64,000 bases of DNA from Paracoccaceae bacterium (GCA_021648025.1 JAKITO010000006.1:1-64000), one strand, 5' to 3'; shown: positions 25,596 to 35,922, numbered from the stretch's first letter. Notes: generated by a model from the letters alone, not told the origin. Made by a program: numbers and translations.

Positions 25596-26780
25596 ATGCC
25601 TGACCCAACATCACCTCCGCCGACGAAGAACGCCAAGGCCACCGGGTTCCTGTCCCTGGGCCTGAAACCATTTTTTCTCGGCGTTGCCCTGTTCGCCATT
25701 CTTGCGATTGCCCTTTGGGCTTTGTCGTTGCAGGGGCTGAACCTGATCACCCCGACCTATGGCATGCACCTTTGGCACATGCATGAAATGCTGTTCGGCT
25801 ATGGTTCGGCCGTTCTGGCCGGGTTTCTCCTGACGGCTGTTCCCAACTGGACCGGGCGCAAACCACTGTCTGGTGTTGGCCTCGGAGCATTGTGGCTGGT
25901 CTGGCTGGCAGGACGCGTCGCGATGATGCTGGGCGCGCCGCCGCTGGAACTGGTAACACTGGATGTCAGCTTTTTGCTGCTGGTCATCGCGGTCGTCACA
26001 CGCGACATTGTCATTGCACGTAACTGGCGCAACTGGGTGGTGTTGGGGCCAATCGCGTTGATCGCCCTTGGCAACGCAACTTTCCACGTCGAAGCCATAA
26101 CCAATGGCGCACCGGACTACGGCCCAAGGATCGGGTTGGGCGGGTTGGTGTTTCTGGTCATGCTGATCGGTGGGCGCATCATACCGGCCTTCAGCCGCAA
26201 CTGGCTGGTCGCACAAGGGGCCACGCGCCTGCCCGCCGCATTCTCGCGGTTCGATGCCGTTGTCCTGCTGCTTTCACTGGCAGCCCTGGCGCTCTGGGTG
26301 CTGATACCATCCGGCCTTTTGACCGGCGCGGGCCTGGGCATGGTCGCCCTGTTACACCTGCTGCGACTTATGCGCTGGTGCGGGCTGGCCACCTTGTCCA
26401 ACCCTTTGTTGTTTGTACTGCATGCGGCTTACGCAATGATCCCGGCCGGTCTGGCCCTGCTGGGAGTGGCGGCTGGATTGGATGACCCGGCCCTGTACGT
26501 CGCCGCCCTGCACCTGCTGGGAATTGGTGTGATCGGTGCCATGACCCTGGCGGTGATGTCCCGGGCCAGCCTTGGCCACACCGGTCAGGCCTTGCTGGCA
26601 GACAGATGGTTGCAGGCCGGTCTGACGTCGATCTTTCTGTCGGCCTTCGTCCGGGTATTGTCGGTTTTCAGCGAATACCAACCCTCACTGATCGTGGTTT
26701 CAGCGCTGCTCTGGATCGCCGGTTTCAGCCTGTTTATCGCCCGTATCGGCCCCGGCCTGATTTCCCGGCAACCCAGGTGA
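25596..26780 (+). CDS. nnrS: NnrS family membrane protein
   Basis: 394 residues from the ATG at 25596. Polytopic inner-membrane protein with about twelve spans. The family-defining N-terminal pattern GLKPFFLGVALFAIL...YGMHLWHMHEMLFGYGSAVLAGFLLTAVPNWTG is complete, with its conserved histidines for haem/copper binding. NnrS proteins protect metabolism during nitric oxide stress and are often under NnrR control, consistent with the box upstream. No denitrification genes occur nearby. Confidence 0.88.
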   Translation: MPDPTSPPPTKNAKATGFLSLGLKPFFLGVALFAILAIALWALSLQGLNLITPTYGMHLWHMHEMLFGYGSAVLAGFLLTAVPNWTGRKPLSGVGLGALWLVWLAGRVAMMLGAPPLELVTLDVSFLLLVIAVVTRDIVIARNWRNWVVLGPIALIALGNATFHVEAITNGAPDYGPRIGLGGLVFLVMLIGGRIIPAFSRNWLVAQGATRLPAAFSRFDAVVLLLSLAALALWVLIPSGLLTGAGLGMVALLHLLRLMRWCGLATLSNPLLFVLHAAYAMIPAGLALLGVAAGLDDPALYVAALHLLGIGVIGAMTLAVMSRASLGHTGQALLADRWLQAGLTSIFLSAFVRVLSVFSEYQPSLIVVSALLWIAGFSLFIARIGPGLISRQPR

Positions 26781-26792
26781 AACACGCCAGGT

Positions 26793-27263
26793 CTAACCGC
26801 CCGTCGTGACAATCTGCCAACGACCGTCCTGATGGCGAATGGCACAGGTATCTTGCGTCAACTTTGGCAAAACACTGGTCTGCCCCGGCACAACTTGTGC
26901 CTTGGTTTTGCTGTCGCACAGCTCTAGCTCAACCGGGCGATAGCCTTTTTGCGCCATACATTGCCCTTCGACACGGGCGCGAAGCCCGGCATTGACGTCC
27001 ACTGTGTAAATCTGCCCCTGCGCCCAATACCCGGGAAAGACCGTGCATTTCGGCCCGTTGCAAACCCGCCGCGAGGGCATGAAAATCGGTGGATTCTGGC
27101 GAATCTGGTTGGCTACGGGTGCGTCTTTGACTGCGCGGACCTCGCAGGCCAGTTGATCGCTTTGCATCCGCGTTACCGAAACCCCGGCCCGGTGATAGAT
27201 CGAAAGCGGGGCGCATGCGGTCAGGATCAGGCCAAGCTGCACGAAATGGGCAATAAGCTTCAT
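26793..27263 (-). CDS. Hypothetical lipoprotein
   Basis: 156 residues from ATG 27263 (an ATG at 27272 is also possible). Signal peptide MKLIAHFVQLGLILTAC with a lipobox (LTAC), so anchored in a membrane facing the periplasm. Eight further cysteines would remain in the mature part, including CNGPKC, suggesting disulfides. No known domain recognised. It is convergent with nnrS (12 bp between stops) and divergent from trkA. Confidence 0.6.
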   Translation of the reverse strand: MKLIAHFVQLGLILTACAPLSIYHRAGVSVTRMQSDQLACEVRAVKDAPVANQIRQNPPIFMPSRRVCNGPKCTVFPGYWAQGQIYTVDVNAGLRARVEGQCMAQKGYRPVELELCDSKTKAQVVPGQTSVLPKLTQDTCAIRHQDGRWQIVTTGG

Positions 27264-27380
27264 ATCGCCCATCTTGCCTGACTTCGGTGATCAAGACAAT
27301 TGAATTGACCGTGCGGGGCGCATCTGTCAGTCTAGAGGCTGGTCAATGGCTGGCTAAAGGCGACCAAGGGTCAGAACCTC

Positions 27381-28757
27381 ATGAAGGTCATCATTTGCGG
27401 AGCAGGGCAGGTTGGCTGGCAAATCGCCAGGCATCTTTCAGGCGAACTGAACGACGTAACTGTGGTGGATTCCAATGCCGATCTGGTGCGCCGGGCCGCC
27501 GATTCACTGGACGTGCAAGGCATCGCCGGCTTTGCCAGCTATCCGGATGTTCTGGACCGGGCCGGTGCGCGCGACGCCGATATGATCATCGCCGCCACCC
27601 ACTCGGACGAAGTCAACATGGTCACCTGCCAGGTGGCCCATTCGGTGTTTGGCATCCAGCGTAAAATCGCCCGGCTGCGCTCGCAATCCTACCTTGATGT
27701 GATGTATTCCGACCTGTACCGGCGTGAACACATGCCGATTGACGTGGTGATATCACCTGAACGCGAAGTGGCCGCCGCTGCCATGCAGCGCCTGTCGGCC
27801 CCTGCCGCCTTTGACACCGAAACCTTCATGGGCGGCAAGGCGCAACTGTTGGGGATAACCCTGGAAGAGGATTGCCCGGTGGTCAACACGCCGCTGCGTC
27901 AGTTGACCGACCTGTTTTCAACCCTGCGGTCCGTGGTGGTCGGGGTGCGCCGCGAAGGGCGGCTGTTTGTGGCCAAATCCGGCGATCAGCTGTTTGTCGG
28001 CGACAGTATCTATATCCTGTGCCACGGCGATGATGTTTCGCGCACCCTGGAGGTATTCGGCAAAACCCAGAAGAAACAGGAACGTGTGGTGATTGTTGGC
28101 GGTGGCAATGTCGGCCTTGCGGTGGCCAAGGCGCTGGAAGCCGGCGAAGGCCGTATCCGCGCCAAGGTGATCGAGCGCGACCGCAAAATTGCCGAAGCTG
28201 CTGCCGAAGCATTGGAACGCACCATTGTGCTGATGGGTGATGGGTTGGACGCGGGCTTACTGAGCGAGGCGGGCATATCCCGGGCCGATGCGATGCTGGC
28301 GGTGACGGATGATGACAAAACCAACATGCTGGTGGCGGTGCGGGCCAAGGCCGAAGGCTGCTCGTTGGCAATTGCCCTGATCAACGACCCCACATTGGTG
28401 CCCCTGATGGAACCCTTGGGCATCGACGCCTATATCAATCCGCGCGCCACCACCGTCAGTTCAATTCTGCGCCACATCCGTCACGGCAGAGTGCGCCAGG
28501 TCTATTCCATCGGCGATGCCGAAGCCGAGGTGATCGAGGCTGAAATCCTGTCAACCTCGCCCATGGCCGGGCAACGTCTGCGTGACATAAATTTCCCCGA
28601 AGGGGTGATTGTCGGCGCGGTGCTGAAAGGCGACGAGATGCTGCGCCCGTCCGGTAGTACAAGAATTGAAGCCAAAGACATCGTAGCGATCTTTGCGATG
28701 ACCGAAGACGTGCCCGAGGTCGAGCGACTGTTGCAGGTCTCGATCGACTTCTTCTGA
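27381..28757 (+). CDS. trkA: Trk system potassium uptake regulatory protein TrkA
   Basis: 458 residues, tandem RCK domains. The first Rossmann unit begins MKVIICGAGQVG (glycines 7-12), and the second has VVIVGGGNVG (240-245). Each is followed by an RCK-C domain. It binds NAD(H)/ATP on the cytoplasmic face and gates TrkH. It is followed after 2 bp by trkH and then by hfq-hflX, a conserved alphaproteobacterial order. The ntrYX genes that often precede trkA in relatives are absent here. Confidence 0.95.
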   Translation: MKVIICGAGQVGWQIARHLSGELNDVTVVDSNADLVRRAADSLDVQGIAGFASYPDVLDRAGARDADMIIAATHSDEVNMVTCQVAHSVFGIQRKIARLRSQSYLDVMYSDLYRREHMPIDVVISPEREVAAAAMQRLSAPAAFDTETFMGGKAQLLGITLEEDCPVVNTPLRQLTDLFSTLRSVVVGVRREGRLFVAKSGDQLFVGDSIYILCHGDDVSRTLEVFGKTQKKQERVVIVGGGNVGLAVAKALEAGEGRIRAKVIERDRKIAEAAAEALERTIVLMGDGLDAGLLSEAGISRADAMLAVTDDDKTNMLVAVRAKAEGCSLAIALINDPTLVPLMEPLGIDAYINPRATTVSSILRHIRHGRVRQVYSIGDAEAEVIEAEILSTSPMAGQRLRDINFPEGVIVGAVLKGDEMLRPSGSTRIEAKDIVAIFAMTEDVPEVERLLQVSIDFF

Positions 28758-28759
28758 CT

Positions 28760-30298
28760 ATGGGCGCGCGTTCCATCCCCAATATTCTGGCCTCATTGCC
28801 GCTGTTCCTGCTGGTCTGGACAATCGGAGCATTGGCAATGTTTGTGCCGGCCATTTTTGCATTGGTGCAGGGAAATATGGCGGTGGCCCGCTCGTTCAGC
28901 TTTGCCGCCGGACTGGGGCTGACCCTGGTGATACTGGTGGCGCTGGCACGCGCCTCGCGCAAGTCGCGCCATGGCACCTTGGGGCAGTTGCTTGCCCTGC
29001 TGGGCATTTTCACGATTTTGCCGGCCTTTCTGGCGGTGCCTTTGCATGACGCCCTTGGCACCACCAGTTTCCTCAACGCCTATTTCGACATGGTCAGCGC
29101 CATCACCACCACCGGTGCCACCCTGTTTGATGACCCCACCAGGTTGCCGCCGTCGCTGCACCTGTGGCGTGCCTTGGTGGCGTGGCTGGGCGGGTTGCTG
29201 ATGTGGGTGGCGGCCTCGGCTATCCTTGCGCCTTTGTCGCTGGGCGGATTCGAAGTGACAACCCGCGGCCAGCCCGGTCGTTCGATGGTTACCCCGATGC
29301 ACATGACATCCGCCGACCCGCGCAAGCGACTGGCACGCATAACCGCAACCCTGGCACCGGTTTACACCGGCTTGACCCTGGCGCTTTGGGTTTTGCTGAT
29401 GATCGCTGGGGAAACTTCGCTTACCGGGCTGATCCACGCCATGTCGGTCATGTCCACATCAGGCATCTCTCCGGTTGGGGGGCTAACGCAGGCGCAGGCC
29501 GGGTTTCAGGGCGAAATGATCCTGTTCCTGTTCATGTTCTTTGCCCTGTCGCGCCTGACGTTTTCGAACGACACCGCCACCGCCACCTCCGGGTTTTCCC
29601 GCCTCGACAAAGACCCGGAATTCCGGATCGCCCTGTTGCTGATCATCGGCCTGCCGGTGATCTTGTTCCTGCGTCATTGGTGGGCGGCGTTCGATGTGGA
29701 AACCTCGCAGAATCTGATGCTGGCTTTGCGTGCCTTTTGGGGGGCGATGTTCACGGTCATGTCATTTCTCACCACCACCGGCTTTGAAAGTGCAGATTGG
29801 GAGGAAGCGCGCCAATGGTCCGGCCTTGGCACGCCGGGCCTTATCCTGATGGGGCTGGCGCTGATTGGCGGCGGGGTGGCAACCACCGCCGGGGGGGTGA
29901 AATTGCTGCGGGTCTATGCGCTTTACCTGAACGGCGTACGCGAGATGGAGCAATTGGTGCATCCTTCGTCGGTCAGCGGGGCCAGGGCGGGCAACCGGCG
30001 CATCCAGAAAAACGGTGCCTTCATCGCCTGGGTGTTTTTTATGCTGTTTGCCTTGTCTCTGGCACTGATTACCGTGACCCTGGCCGCTTTGGGTTCCAGC
30101 TTTGATCAGGCATTGGTTCTAAGCATTGCCATGCTGTCCACCACCGGGCCGTTGATAAACATTGCCGCGGAAACGCCGATCCATCTGGCGGAACTGGGTG
30201 ATACGGCCAAGCTGGTTTTGAGCGCTGCAATGGTGCTGGGACGGTTGGAGACTCTGGCGATTATTGCATTGTTCACGCCGGATTTATGGCGCAACTAA
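28760..30298 (+). CDS. trkH: Trk potassium uptake channel subunit TrkH
   Basis: 512-residue potassium-transporter membrane protein. Four pore-loop filters are recognisable: ITTTGAT, MSTSGIS, LTTTGFE and LSTTGPL. It forms the K+ pathway with TrkA, encoded 2 bp upstream. A second TrkH homologue is encoded at 60304-61752. Confidence 0.93.
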   Translation: MGARSIPNILASLPLFLLVWTIGALAMFVPAIFALVQGNMAVARSFSFAAGLGLTLVILVALARASRKSRHGTLGQLLALLGIFTILPAFLAVPLHDALGTTSFLNAYFDMVSAITTTGATLFDDPTRLPPSLHLWRALVAWLGGLLMWVAASAILAPLSLGGFEVTTRGQPGRSMVTPMHMTSADPRKRLARITATLAPVYTGLTLALWVLLMIAGETSLTGLIHAMSVMSTSGISPVGGLTQAQAGFQGEMILFLFMFFALSRLTFSNDTATATSGFSRLDKDPEFRIALLLIIGLPVILFLRHWWAAFDVETSQNLMLALRAFWGAMFTVMSFLTTTGFESADWEEARQWSGLGTPGLILMGLALIGGGVATTAGGVKLLRVYALYLNGVREMEQLVHPSSVSGARAGNRRIQKNGAFIAWVFFMLFALSLALITVTLAALGSSFDQALVLSIAMLSTTGPLINIAAETPIHLAELGDTAKLVLSAAMVLGRLETLAIIALFTPDLWRN

Positions 30299-30416
30299 AG
30301 GCCGCATTTGACCCCAGACCGTTTTATGGCTGGAAACTTGCGATACTTCACTTCATAATCACCTTAGGGGAGCGCGCCGATACGCGGCGTGTTGCAAGAA
30401 TAAAGGCGATATTACA

Positions 30417-30656
30417 ATGGCTTCGGACAGACAGAATCTTCAGGACGCGTTCCTGAATCATGTACGCAAAACCAAGGTCCCGGTGACGATTTTTCTGATC
30501 AACGGGGTAAAATTGCAGGGTGTGATCACCTGGTTTGACAACTTTTGCGTGTTACTGCGCCGCGACGGTCAGTCACAACTGGTGTACAAGCACGCGATTT
30601 CCACCATCATGCCGTCCCAACCAATAAGCCTGTACGAGGGCGAAGACGCCTCTTGA
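30417..30656 (+). CDS. hfq: RNA chaperone Hfq
   Basis: 79 residues. The Sm1 motif region ([36 protein letters not shown]) and the Sm2 motif YKHAISTI are intact. The short C-terminal tail ends at GEDAS, as in other Rhodobacterales. It forms the hexamer that pairs small RNAs with mRNAs. Upstream, 118 bp of non-coding DNA probably hold its promoter; CATAAT near 30352 is a possible -10 box but no clear -35 was assigned. Confidence 0.97.
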
Positions 30657-31927
30657 TGGAAAACGATCCAGTACGCACCCGGGCCTGGGTGTTGCACCCG
30701 GATATCAAATCTATCCGTAATCGCCGTGCGGCCACGCCTGCGCTTGCCGAAGGCGTGGCTTTGGCGGATGCCTTGCCCAATCTTGACGTGATCGGTTCGG
30801 ACATCGTGCCCCTGCCAAAACCCCACGCCGGGGCGCTGTTTGGCAAAGGCAAGATCGCCGAGATTGCCGGAAAACTGGCGGGCGAAGACATTGATCTGGT
30901 GCTGATCGACGGGACCGTAACGCCGGTGCAACAGCGCAATCTGGAAGAGGCGTGGAATGTCAAACTGCTGGATCGGACCGGGCTGATCCTTGAGATTTTC
31001 AGCGACCGGGCCCGCACCAAAGAAGGCGTGTTGCAGGTCGAAATGGCCGCCCTGTCGTACCAGCGCACCCGACTGGTGCGCGCCTGGACCCACCTTGAAC
31101 GCCAACGCGGCGGGCTTGGCTTTGTCGGTGGTCCCGGCGAAACCCAGATCGAGGCCGACCGGCGGGCGATTGACGACCAGTTGGTGCGCCTGCGTGGCAA
31201 GCTTGAAAAGGTGGTCAAGACCCGCACCCTGCACCGCGCGGCGCGGGCCAAGGTGCCGTATCCGATTGTCGCCCTGGTGGGCTATACCAATGCCGGTAAA
31301 TCGACGCTTTTTAATCGGCTGACCGGGGCAAAGGTGATGGCCAAGGACATGTTGTTCGCCACGCTGGACCCGACCATGCGCCGGGTCGAATTGCCGGACG
31401 GGCCCCAGATAATAATGTCCGACACGGTTGGCTTTATCTCGGATCTGCCGACTGAATTGGTTGCCGCCTTCCGGGCAACCCTAGAGGAAGTTCTGGCGGC
31501 TGACCTGATCGTGCATGTACGTGATATCAGCCACGCCGATACTGCGGCCCAGGCGCGCGACGTTGAGGCGATTATGACCACGCTGGGTGTCGATCCGGAC
31601 CGGCCCCGGATCGAACTGTGGAACAAGCTTGACCTGTTGGAGCCGGACGAAGCAGACGCGGCGCGCACCCGCGCCGCACGCGAGCCGGAAATTTTCGCCG
31701 TATCGGCGTTGAGTGGCGAAGGTTTGGATGATCTGCTGTTCGAAATTGGCAACATGGTGCAAGGTGTGCGCCATGAAGCCGAATTGCGTCTGAGCTTTGC
31801 CGAAGGTAGACAACGCGCCTGGTTGTTTCAGCAGGATATTGTGGAGCAAGAAACCCAGACCGAAAACGGATTCGAAATCACGGTGATCTGGAGTGCAAAG
31901 CAAGAGGCGCAGTTTCATGCCTTGTAG
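30656..31927 (+). CDS. hflX: Ribosome-associated GTPase HflX
   Basis: 423 residues; the ATG shares a base with the hfq stop (TGATG). N-terminal HflX domain with GFVGGPGETQIE (155-166), then G domain with P-loop GYTNAGKST (209-217), DTVGF (G3) and NKLD (G4). It splits stalled or hibernating 70S ribosomes in related bacteria. hfq-hflX coupling is widely conserved. Confidence 0.95.
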   Translation: MENDPVRTRAWVLHPDIKSIRNRRAATPALAEGVALADALPNLDVIGSDIVPLPKPHAGALFGKGKIAEIAGKLAGEDIDLVLIDGTVTPVQQRNLEEAWNVKLLDRTGLILEIFSDRARTKEGVLQVEMAALSYQRTRLVRAWTHLERQRGGLGFVGGPGETQIEADRRAIDDQLVRLRGKLEKVVKTRTLHRAARAKVPYPIVALVGYTNAGKSTLFNRLTGAKVMAKDMLFATLDPTMRRVELPDGPQIIMSDTVGFISDLPTELVAAFRATLEEVLAADLIVHVRDISHADTAAQARDVEAIMTTLGVDPDRPRIELWNKLDLLEPDEADAARTRAAREPEIFAVSALSGEGLDDLLFEIGNMVQGVRHEAELRLSFAEGRQRAWLFQQDIVEQETQTENGFEITVIWSAKQEAQFHAL

Positions 31928-31960
31928 CGATCATGAAACTATCAATATCGTTGCTGCGCA

Positions 31961-32356
31961 TTAACCTCCGTCAATCTGGCGCTGATAATCTTCAGCGTCA
32001 AACCAGCCGAGTGAATTGCGCACCTTATTGGCGCTGTCCAACTCCCATTCTTCCCAACCGGTGACAACCACGTGATTTTTGGTCTCAGCGTGGTGCCCCT
32101 CCAGGGTCCAGGCAAATAGGGCATGCACCCCGGCCCAGCGCATCAGATCGCAGCGTATTTCCAGATCAGGAAATTCGGCATGGAAACCGGCGGCCATTTC
32201 AGAGATGGCTTGGGTGCCCACCAACGCCTCGCCCCGGTTGATCGAGATCTTTCCGTCAGGGGTGAAAAAGGCGGCGACTTCGCTTGGGTTGCCAGAACTC
32301 CAGGCATTGGCATATTCGCTAGCCAATGTTTGCAGGATATCATTCTTGGTCGCCAT
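31961..32356 (-). CDS. SnoaL-like/NTF2-fold small protein
   Basis: 131 residues from the ATG at 32356, preceded by TTGGGGGC. The pattern EYANAWSSGNPSEVAAFFTPDGKI...RGEALVGTQAI followed by FAWTLEGHHAET is that of SnoaL-like polyketide-cyclase/steroid-isomerase folds. Catalysis is not predictable from sequence. It stands alone between hflX and the acylase gene. Confidence 0.7.
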   Translation of the reverse strand: MATKNDILQTLASEYANAWSSGNPSEVAAFFTPDGKISINRGEALVGTQAISEMAAGFHAEFPDLEIRCDLMRWAGVHALFAWTLEGHHAETKNHVVVTGWEEWELDSANKVRNSLGWFDAEDYQRQIDGG

Positions 32357-32454
32357 TATTGCCCCCAATGGTCGTTGGTCAGATCACGTTAACGTAATTT
32401 GCCATGTTCGTCGATATTTCTGGAAAGCCGGGGGGATTATCGCCGAAAGTTTGC

Positions 32455-34920
32455 TCAGGGTTGCGGCACCAGCCATGTCACCCCCACCGATGCGGCCCGC
32501 GCCAGATCAATGTCCAGCGACATCGGGATGTATTCGCCGCGCCGCCACAATTGCGCCAGATCGTCGTAATGACGCGACAGGAAATGCCCGGACTGGCCGG
32601 TTGAGGTCACAAACACCGAACTGTCGGGATCGGCAAAATCATAAACCCCGCGGTACCCCGCCCCATGTACGTTTTCATATGGATCAGGCCCCGTGCCTTT
32701 GGTTCGCCCCCGCAGCAGGGTATTGTCGCCGCCACTGGTGGATTGGCGGATGTTGACGAAATACCGCAACACCGGCACCCGGCCCAGCGTCGGATGATCA
32801 TGGGTCGCCTGATGTGCATCACCCCATCGCAGGGTTTCCAATGCGTGGCCATATTTTTCGCCGATCTGCACCAGGGCGTCATCCAGCGCCAGCCGGGCCA
32901 TATCGGTGCAGGTTTCCAACGGCGCGCTTTGACGAATATCACACCAGACTGACGCCCCGTCGATATCGCGATAAACCCGCTCGATGAACAACGGCTCCAC
33001 ATGGGTAAACTGATCGGCCAGTGCGCCCATTTCGTCGCCTATCAGGCGCTGCTGAAGCGCGCGCAACCAGGCCGCATAAATCAAGGGTTCGGGCAGGTGT
33101 TCGTTCATCTCGCCGTTCCAGTCGGCCAAAAGGGCCAGGGCAACCTCACGCTGGCGCGCGGGCGTGCCTTCGGGGGCTGATTGGCCGGTGAACCACAGAT
33201 TGGCACCGATCAAAGGCAGCAAGGACCGCGCGGTAACGGATACCGGATCAAGCTGTGCCTCGATGAAACTGTCACGTGTGTGAACCTGGCGCGACTGCAT
33301 CAGTCGCAGCCACCGGGTGACCCGCTGGGTATCGCCCCATTCGTATGACACATGGTTGGGAAACGGGCGATGCAGCACCTTGTTGTTGGTATTGCCCAAT
33401 ATGCCACCCTGGGGTGTCACAAACTCAGGATTGGCCGCATAAGGTGCACGCCCCAGCCAACGGTTTTGCGCCCGCCAGCCCTGGGTCGGCATCCGCCCCA
33501 TGCTTTGATGGCGCGGATCGCGGCGCGGCACCGACCCGATCAGCTTCATGGCGATGGTGCTTTGATCCACCAGCGACAGGTTCTGTGACGGTGCAAGATA
33601 GCTTTCGCTGATGGCGATCGCTTCGCGCACATCCGACGCCCCCATCAGCGCGATAACCGAGGTCATCGAGGTATCCACCGCACTCAAAGCGCTCCAGCTA
33701 AGCGCCACCACATGGCCCGCCGGGGTGATTGCATTAAGGCTGTAATGATGGCCGGGCAGAACCGGACCATTCTCGCTCCAACGCAGGGTAAGGGTGACGG
33801 GGGCGGCGTCTTTGACGGTGATGATTGAAGGCCGGGTTTTAAATGGCTTATAGCCGCGCGGTGTCAGGTATTCCTCGGGGTTGTCGGGGTTCAGCTTTTC
33901 GATAAACAGATCCTGGTCGTCCAGATACGACGCCGTGATGCCCCATCCCAGCCGGTCCGACCGCCCGGCCAGAACCGCGGGGATGCCGGGCACAGTCGCG
34001 CCAATTACCCCGCCGCGCGACAATCCCAGCCGCGCCAGATACCATATGGTCGGCGCACTCAGCGTCATATGCGGATCATTGGCCAGCAACGTTCCACCCG
34101 AAGCCGAACGGGAAGCGGCCGCACTCCAGGCATTTGATGCCCCCGCCAGCCCCCGGCGGGGGAACGGTGACAGGGGGTGATCAGGCAGGGGGGTCGTGGC
34201 GGTGTAGCGCGGCAGGCCGCCAATCAGGCTGGCATATTCGGGCAGGGCGGCAATGCCGGTACCGGGTGCATCCGGCAGGATATCGGCCAGTCGTGACGCA
34301 TCGTTCAGCAACAATGACGTACGCGCGCGCAGCACCTCGTTTTCCAGATGACCCGAGGCTTGCAACGCCATCAACTTGAGAATGGCAATCGAATCGGCCG
34401 GTTGCCAGGGCGCGACGGGGGCGTTGAACAGGAACATCTCTGGCGCACCCCGTCCCAGGGCCTTGGCGTTGATCTCGGCCAGGCGGGCATTGACCCCGGC
34501 GGAATAGGCTTCCAACGCGGCCAAGGCGGCACCTCCCTGGGCCTTTACCGAACTGGTGGCCAGACGGTACAGGTCCAACCGGCGCAACAGCCGGTCTACG
34601 GCCAGGGTGCGTGCGCCAAACACTTCTGACAGGCGACCCTGGACGGTGCGGCGCATGATGGTCATCTGCCACAGGCGATCCTGCGCATGGGCATAGCCCA
34701 GGCCGAAATATACGTCCCGGTCGGTGCGGGCCAGAATATGCGGCACATTGGCGTTATCGCGGACAATCTCGACCGGCGCACTCAGGCCCGCGACCTCCAG
34801 CTTTTGATCATATTCGGGCAGGGATTGCGAGGCCAGGAACCAGACAAACAATGTCACCACCACCACGATTCCAACCAGCCCGGCGGCAATCCGCAACAGC
34901 CAGCGAAACAGTAAGCTCAT
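32455..34920 (-). CDS. Penicillin acylase family (Ntn-hydrolase) protein
   Basis: 821 residues. An N-terminal membrane anchor or signal (about 8-30) leads into the alpha-chain region. The autoprocessing site is GASNAW with nucleophile Ser262, followed by LLANDPHMTLSAPTIWY, the usual start of the beta chain. These periplasmic enzymes hydrolyse amide bonds of acylated compounds, including beta-lactams and N-acyl homoserine lactones. The substrate is unknown here; quorum quenching is one possibility. It is monocistronic, divergent from the dehydrogenase at 35050. Confidence 0.88.
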   Translation of the reverse strand: MSLLFRWLLRIAAGLVGIVVVVTLFVWFLASQSLPEYDQKLEVAGLSAPVEIVRDNANVPHILARTDRDVYFGLGYAHAQDRLWQMTIMRRTVQGRLSEVFGARTLAVDRLLRRLDLYRLATSSVKAQGGAALAALEAYSAGVNARLAEINAKALGRGAPEMFLFNAPVAPWQPADSIAILKLMALQASGHLENEVLRARTSLLLNDASRLADILPDAPGTGIAALPEYASLIGGLPRYTATTPLPDHPLSPFPRRGLAGASNAWSAAASRSASGGTLLANDPHMTLSAPTIWYLARLGLSRGGVIGATVPGIPAVLAGRSDRLGWGITASYLDDQDLFIEKLNPDNPEEYLTPRGYKPFKTRPSIITVKDAAPVTLTLRWSENGPVLPGHHYSLNAITPAGHVVALSWSALSAVDTSMTSVIALMGASDVREAIAISESYLAPSQNLSLVDQSTIAMKLIGSVPRRDPRHQSMGRMPTQGWRAQNRWLGRAPYAANPEFVTPQGGILGNTNNKVLHRPFPNHVSYEWGDTQRVTRWLRLMQSRQVHTRDSFIEAQLDPVSVTARSLLPLIGANLWFTGQSAPEGTPARQREVALALLADWNGEMNEHLPEPLIYAAWLRALQQRLIGDEMGALADQFTHVEPLFIERVYRDIDGASVWCDIRQSAPLETCTDMARLALDDALVQIGEKYGHALETLRWGDAHQATHDHPTLGRVPVLRYFVNIRQSTSGGDNTLLRGRTKGTGPDPYENVHGAGYRGVYDFADPDSSVFVTSTGQSGHFLSRHYDDLAQLWRRGEYIPMSLDIDLARAASVGVTWLVPQP

Positions 34921-35049
34921 GGTGACGATCCTTGTCGTTTCCTATTTCGATAAATCGCAGCGCCGGATGCGGTCTGGCGATTTGCAATGCCTCAATTGCC
35001 TGCTAAGCAGCTACCCAAGTTAATGCAAGGCGGATCAAGGGGCAAGCAC

Positions 35050-35922
35050 ATGGCAAAACTGGCGTTTCTGGGACTGGGCGTAATGGGATACCCGATGGCG
35101 GGGCACCTGTCGGCGGCTGGCCACGATGTAACGGTGTATAACCGCACAACTTCCAAGGCCGAGGCCTGGGTGGCGCAACATGGCGGGGCGCACGCGACCA
35201 CGCCGCATGCGGCGGCGAAGGATGCGGATTTTGTCATGGCTTGCGTTGGCAATGACGATGATCTGCGCAGTGTTTGCCTGGGCGATACCGGGGCGTTTGC
35301 CGGCATGTCACCCGGCGCGGTGTTTGTCGATCACACCACGGTTTCGACCCGGGTCACCCGGGAGTTATCTGCCGCTTCTGACGCGCTGGGCATCAGTTTT
35401 GTCGACGCGCCAGTATCCGGGGGGCAGGCTGGTGCAGAAAACGGCGTGCTGTCGGTGATGTGCGGCGGCGAGGCCGCGACATACGAGCGGGCCGAACCGG
35501 TGATGGCCGCCTATGCGCGCATTTGCCGCCTTATCGGTGACAGTGGGGCCGGGCAAATGACCAAGATGTGCAACCAGATCGCCATTGCCGGATTGTTGCA
35601 GGGGTTGGGCGAGGCGCTGCATTTTGCCGAGACGGCGGGACTTGACGGGCGCGCGGTGGTTGAAGTGATCAGCCAGGGTGCGGCCGGCAGTTGGCAGATG
35701 TCGAACCGGTTTGAGACAATGATCGACGATGAATTCAATCATGGCTTTGCGGTTGACCTGATGCGCAAGGATCTGGGCATTTGTCTGAGCACTGGCGATG
35801 AGATTGGCGCCAGCCTGCCGGTGACCGCGTTGGTTGATCAGTTCTACAAAGACGTTCAGAAAATGGGCGGCGGACGGTGGGACACTTCAAGCCTGATCAA
35901 GCGACTGAACCCAAAACGCTGA
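35050..35922 (+). CDS. 3-hydroxyisobutyrate dehydrogenase-family NAD(P) oxidoreductase
   Basis: 290 residues from the ATG at 35050 (AAGGGG about 10 nt upstream). The N-terminal FLGLGVMGYPMAGHL is the beta-HAD nucleotide-binding signature. FVDAPVSGGQAGAENG is the substrate-binding motif, and the catalytic Lys lies in GAGQMTKMCNQ. Substrate could be 3-hydroxyisobutyrate, tartronate semialdehyde or a related beta-hydroxyacid. A strong hairpin ends the gene. Confidence 0.85.
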   Translation: MAKLAFLGLGVMGYPMAGHLSAAGHDVTVYNRTTSKAEAWVAQHGGAHATTPHAAAKDADFVMACVGNDDDLRSVCLGDTGAFAGMSPGAVFVDHTTVSTRVTRELSAASDALGISFVDAPVSGGQAGAENGVLSVMCGGEAATYERAEPVMAAYARICRLIGDSGAGQMTKMCNQIAIAGLLQGLGEALHFAETAGLDGRAVVEVISQGAAGSWQMSNRFETMIDDEFNHGFAVDLMRKDLGICLSTGDEIGASLPVTALVDQFYKDVQKMGGGRWDTSSLIKRLNPKR

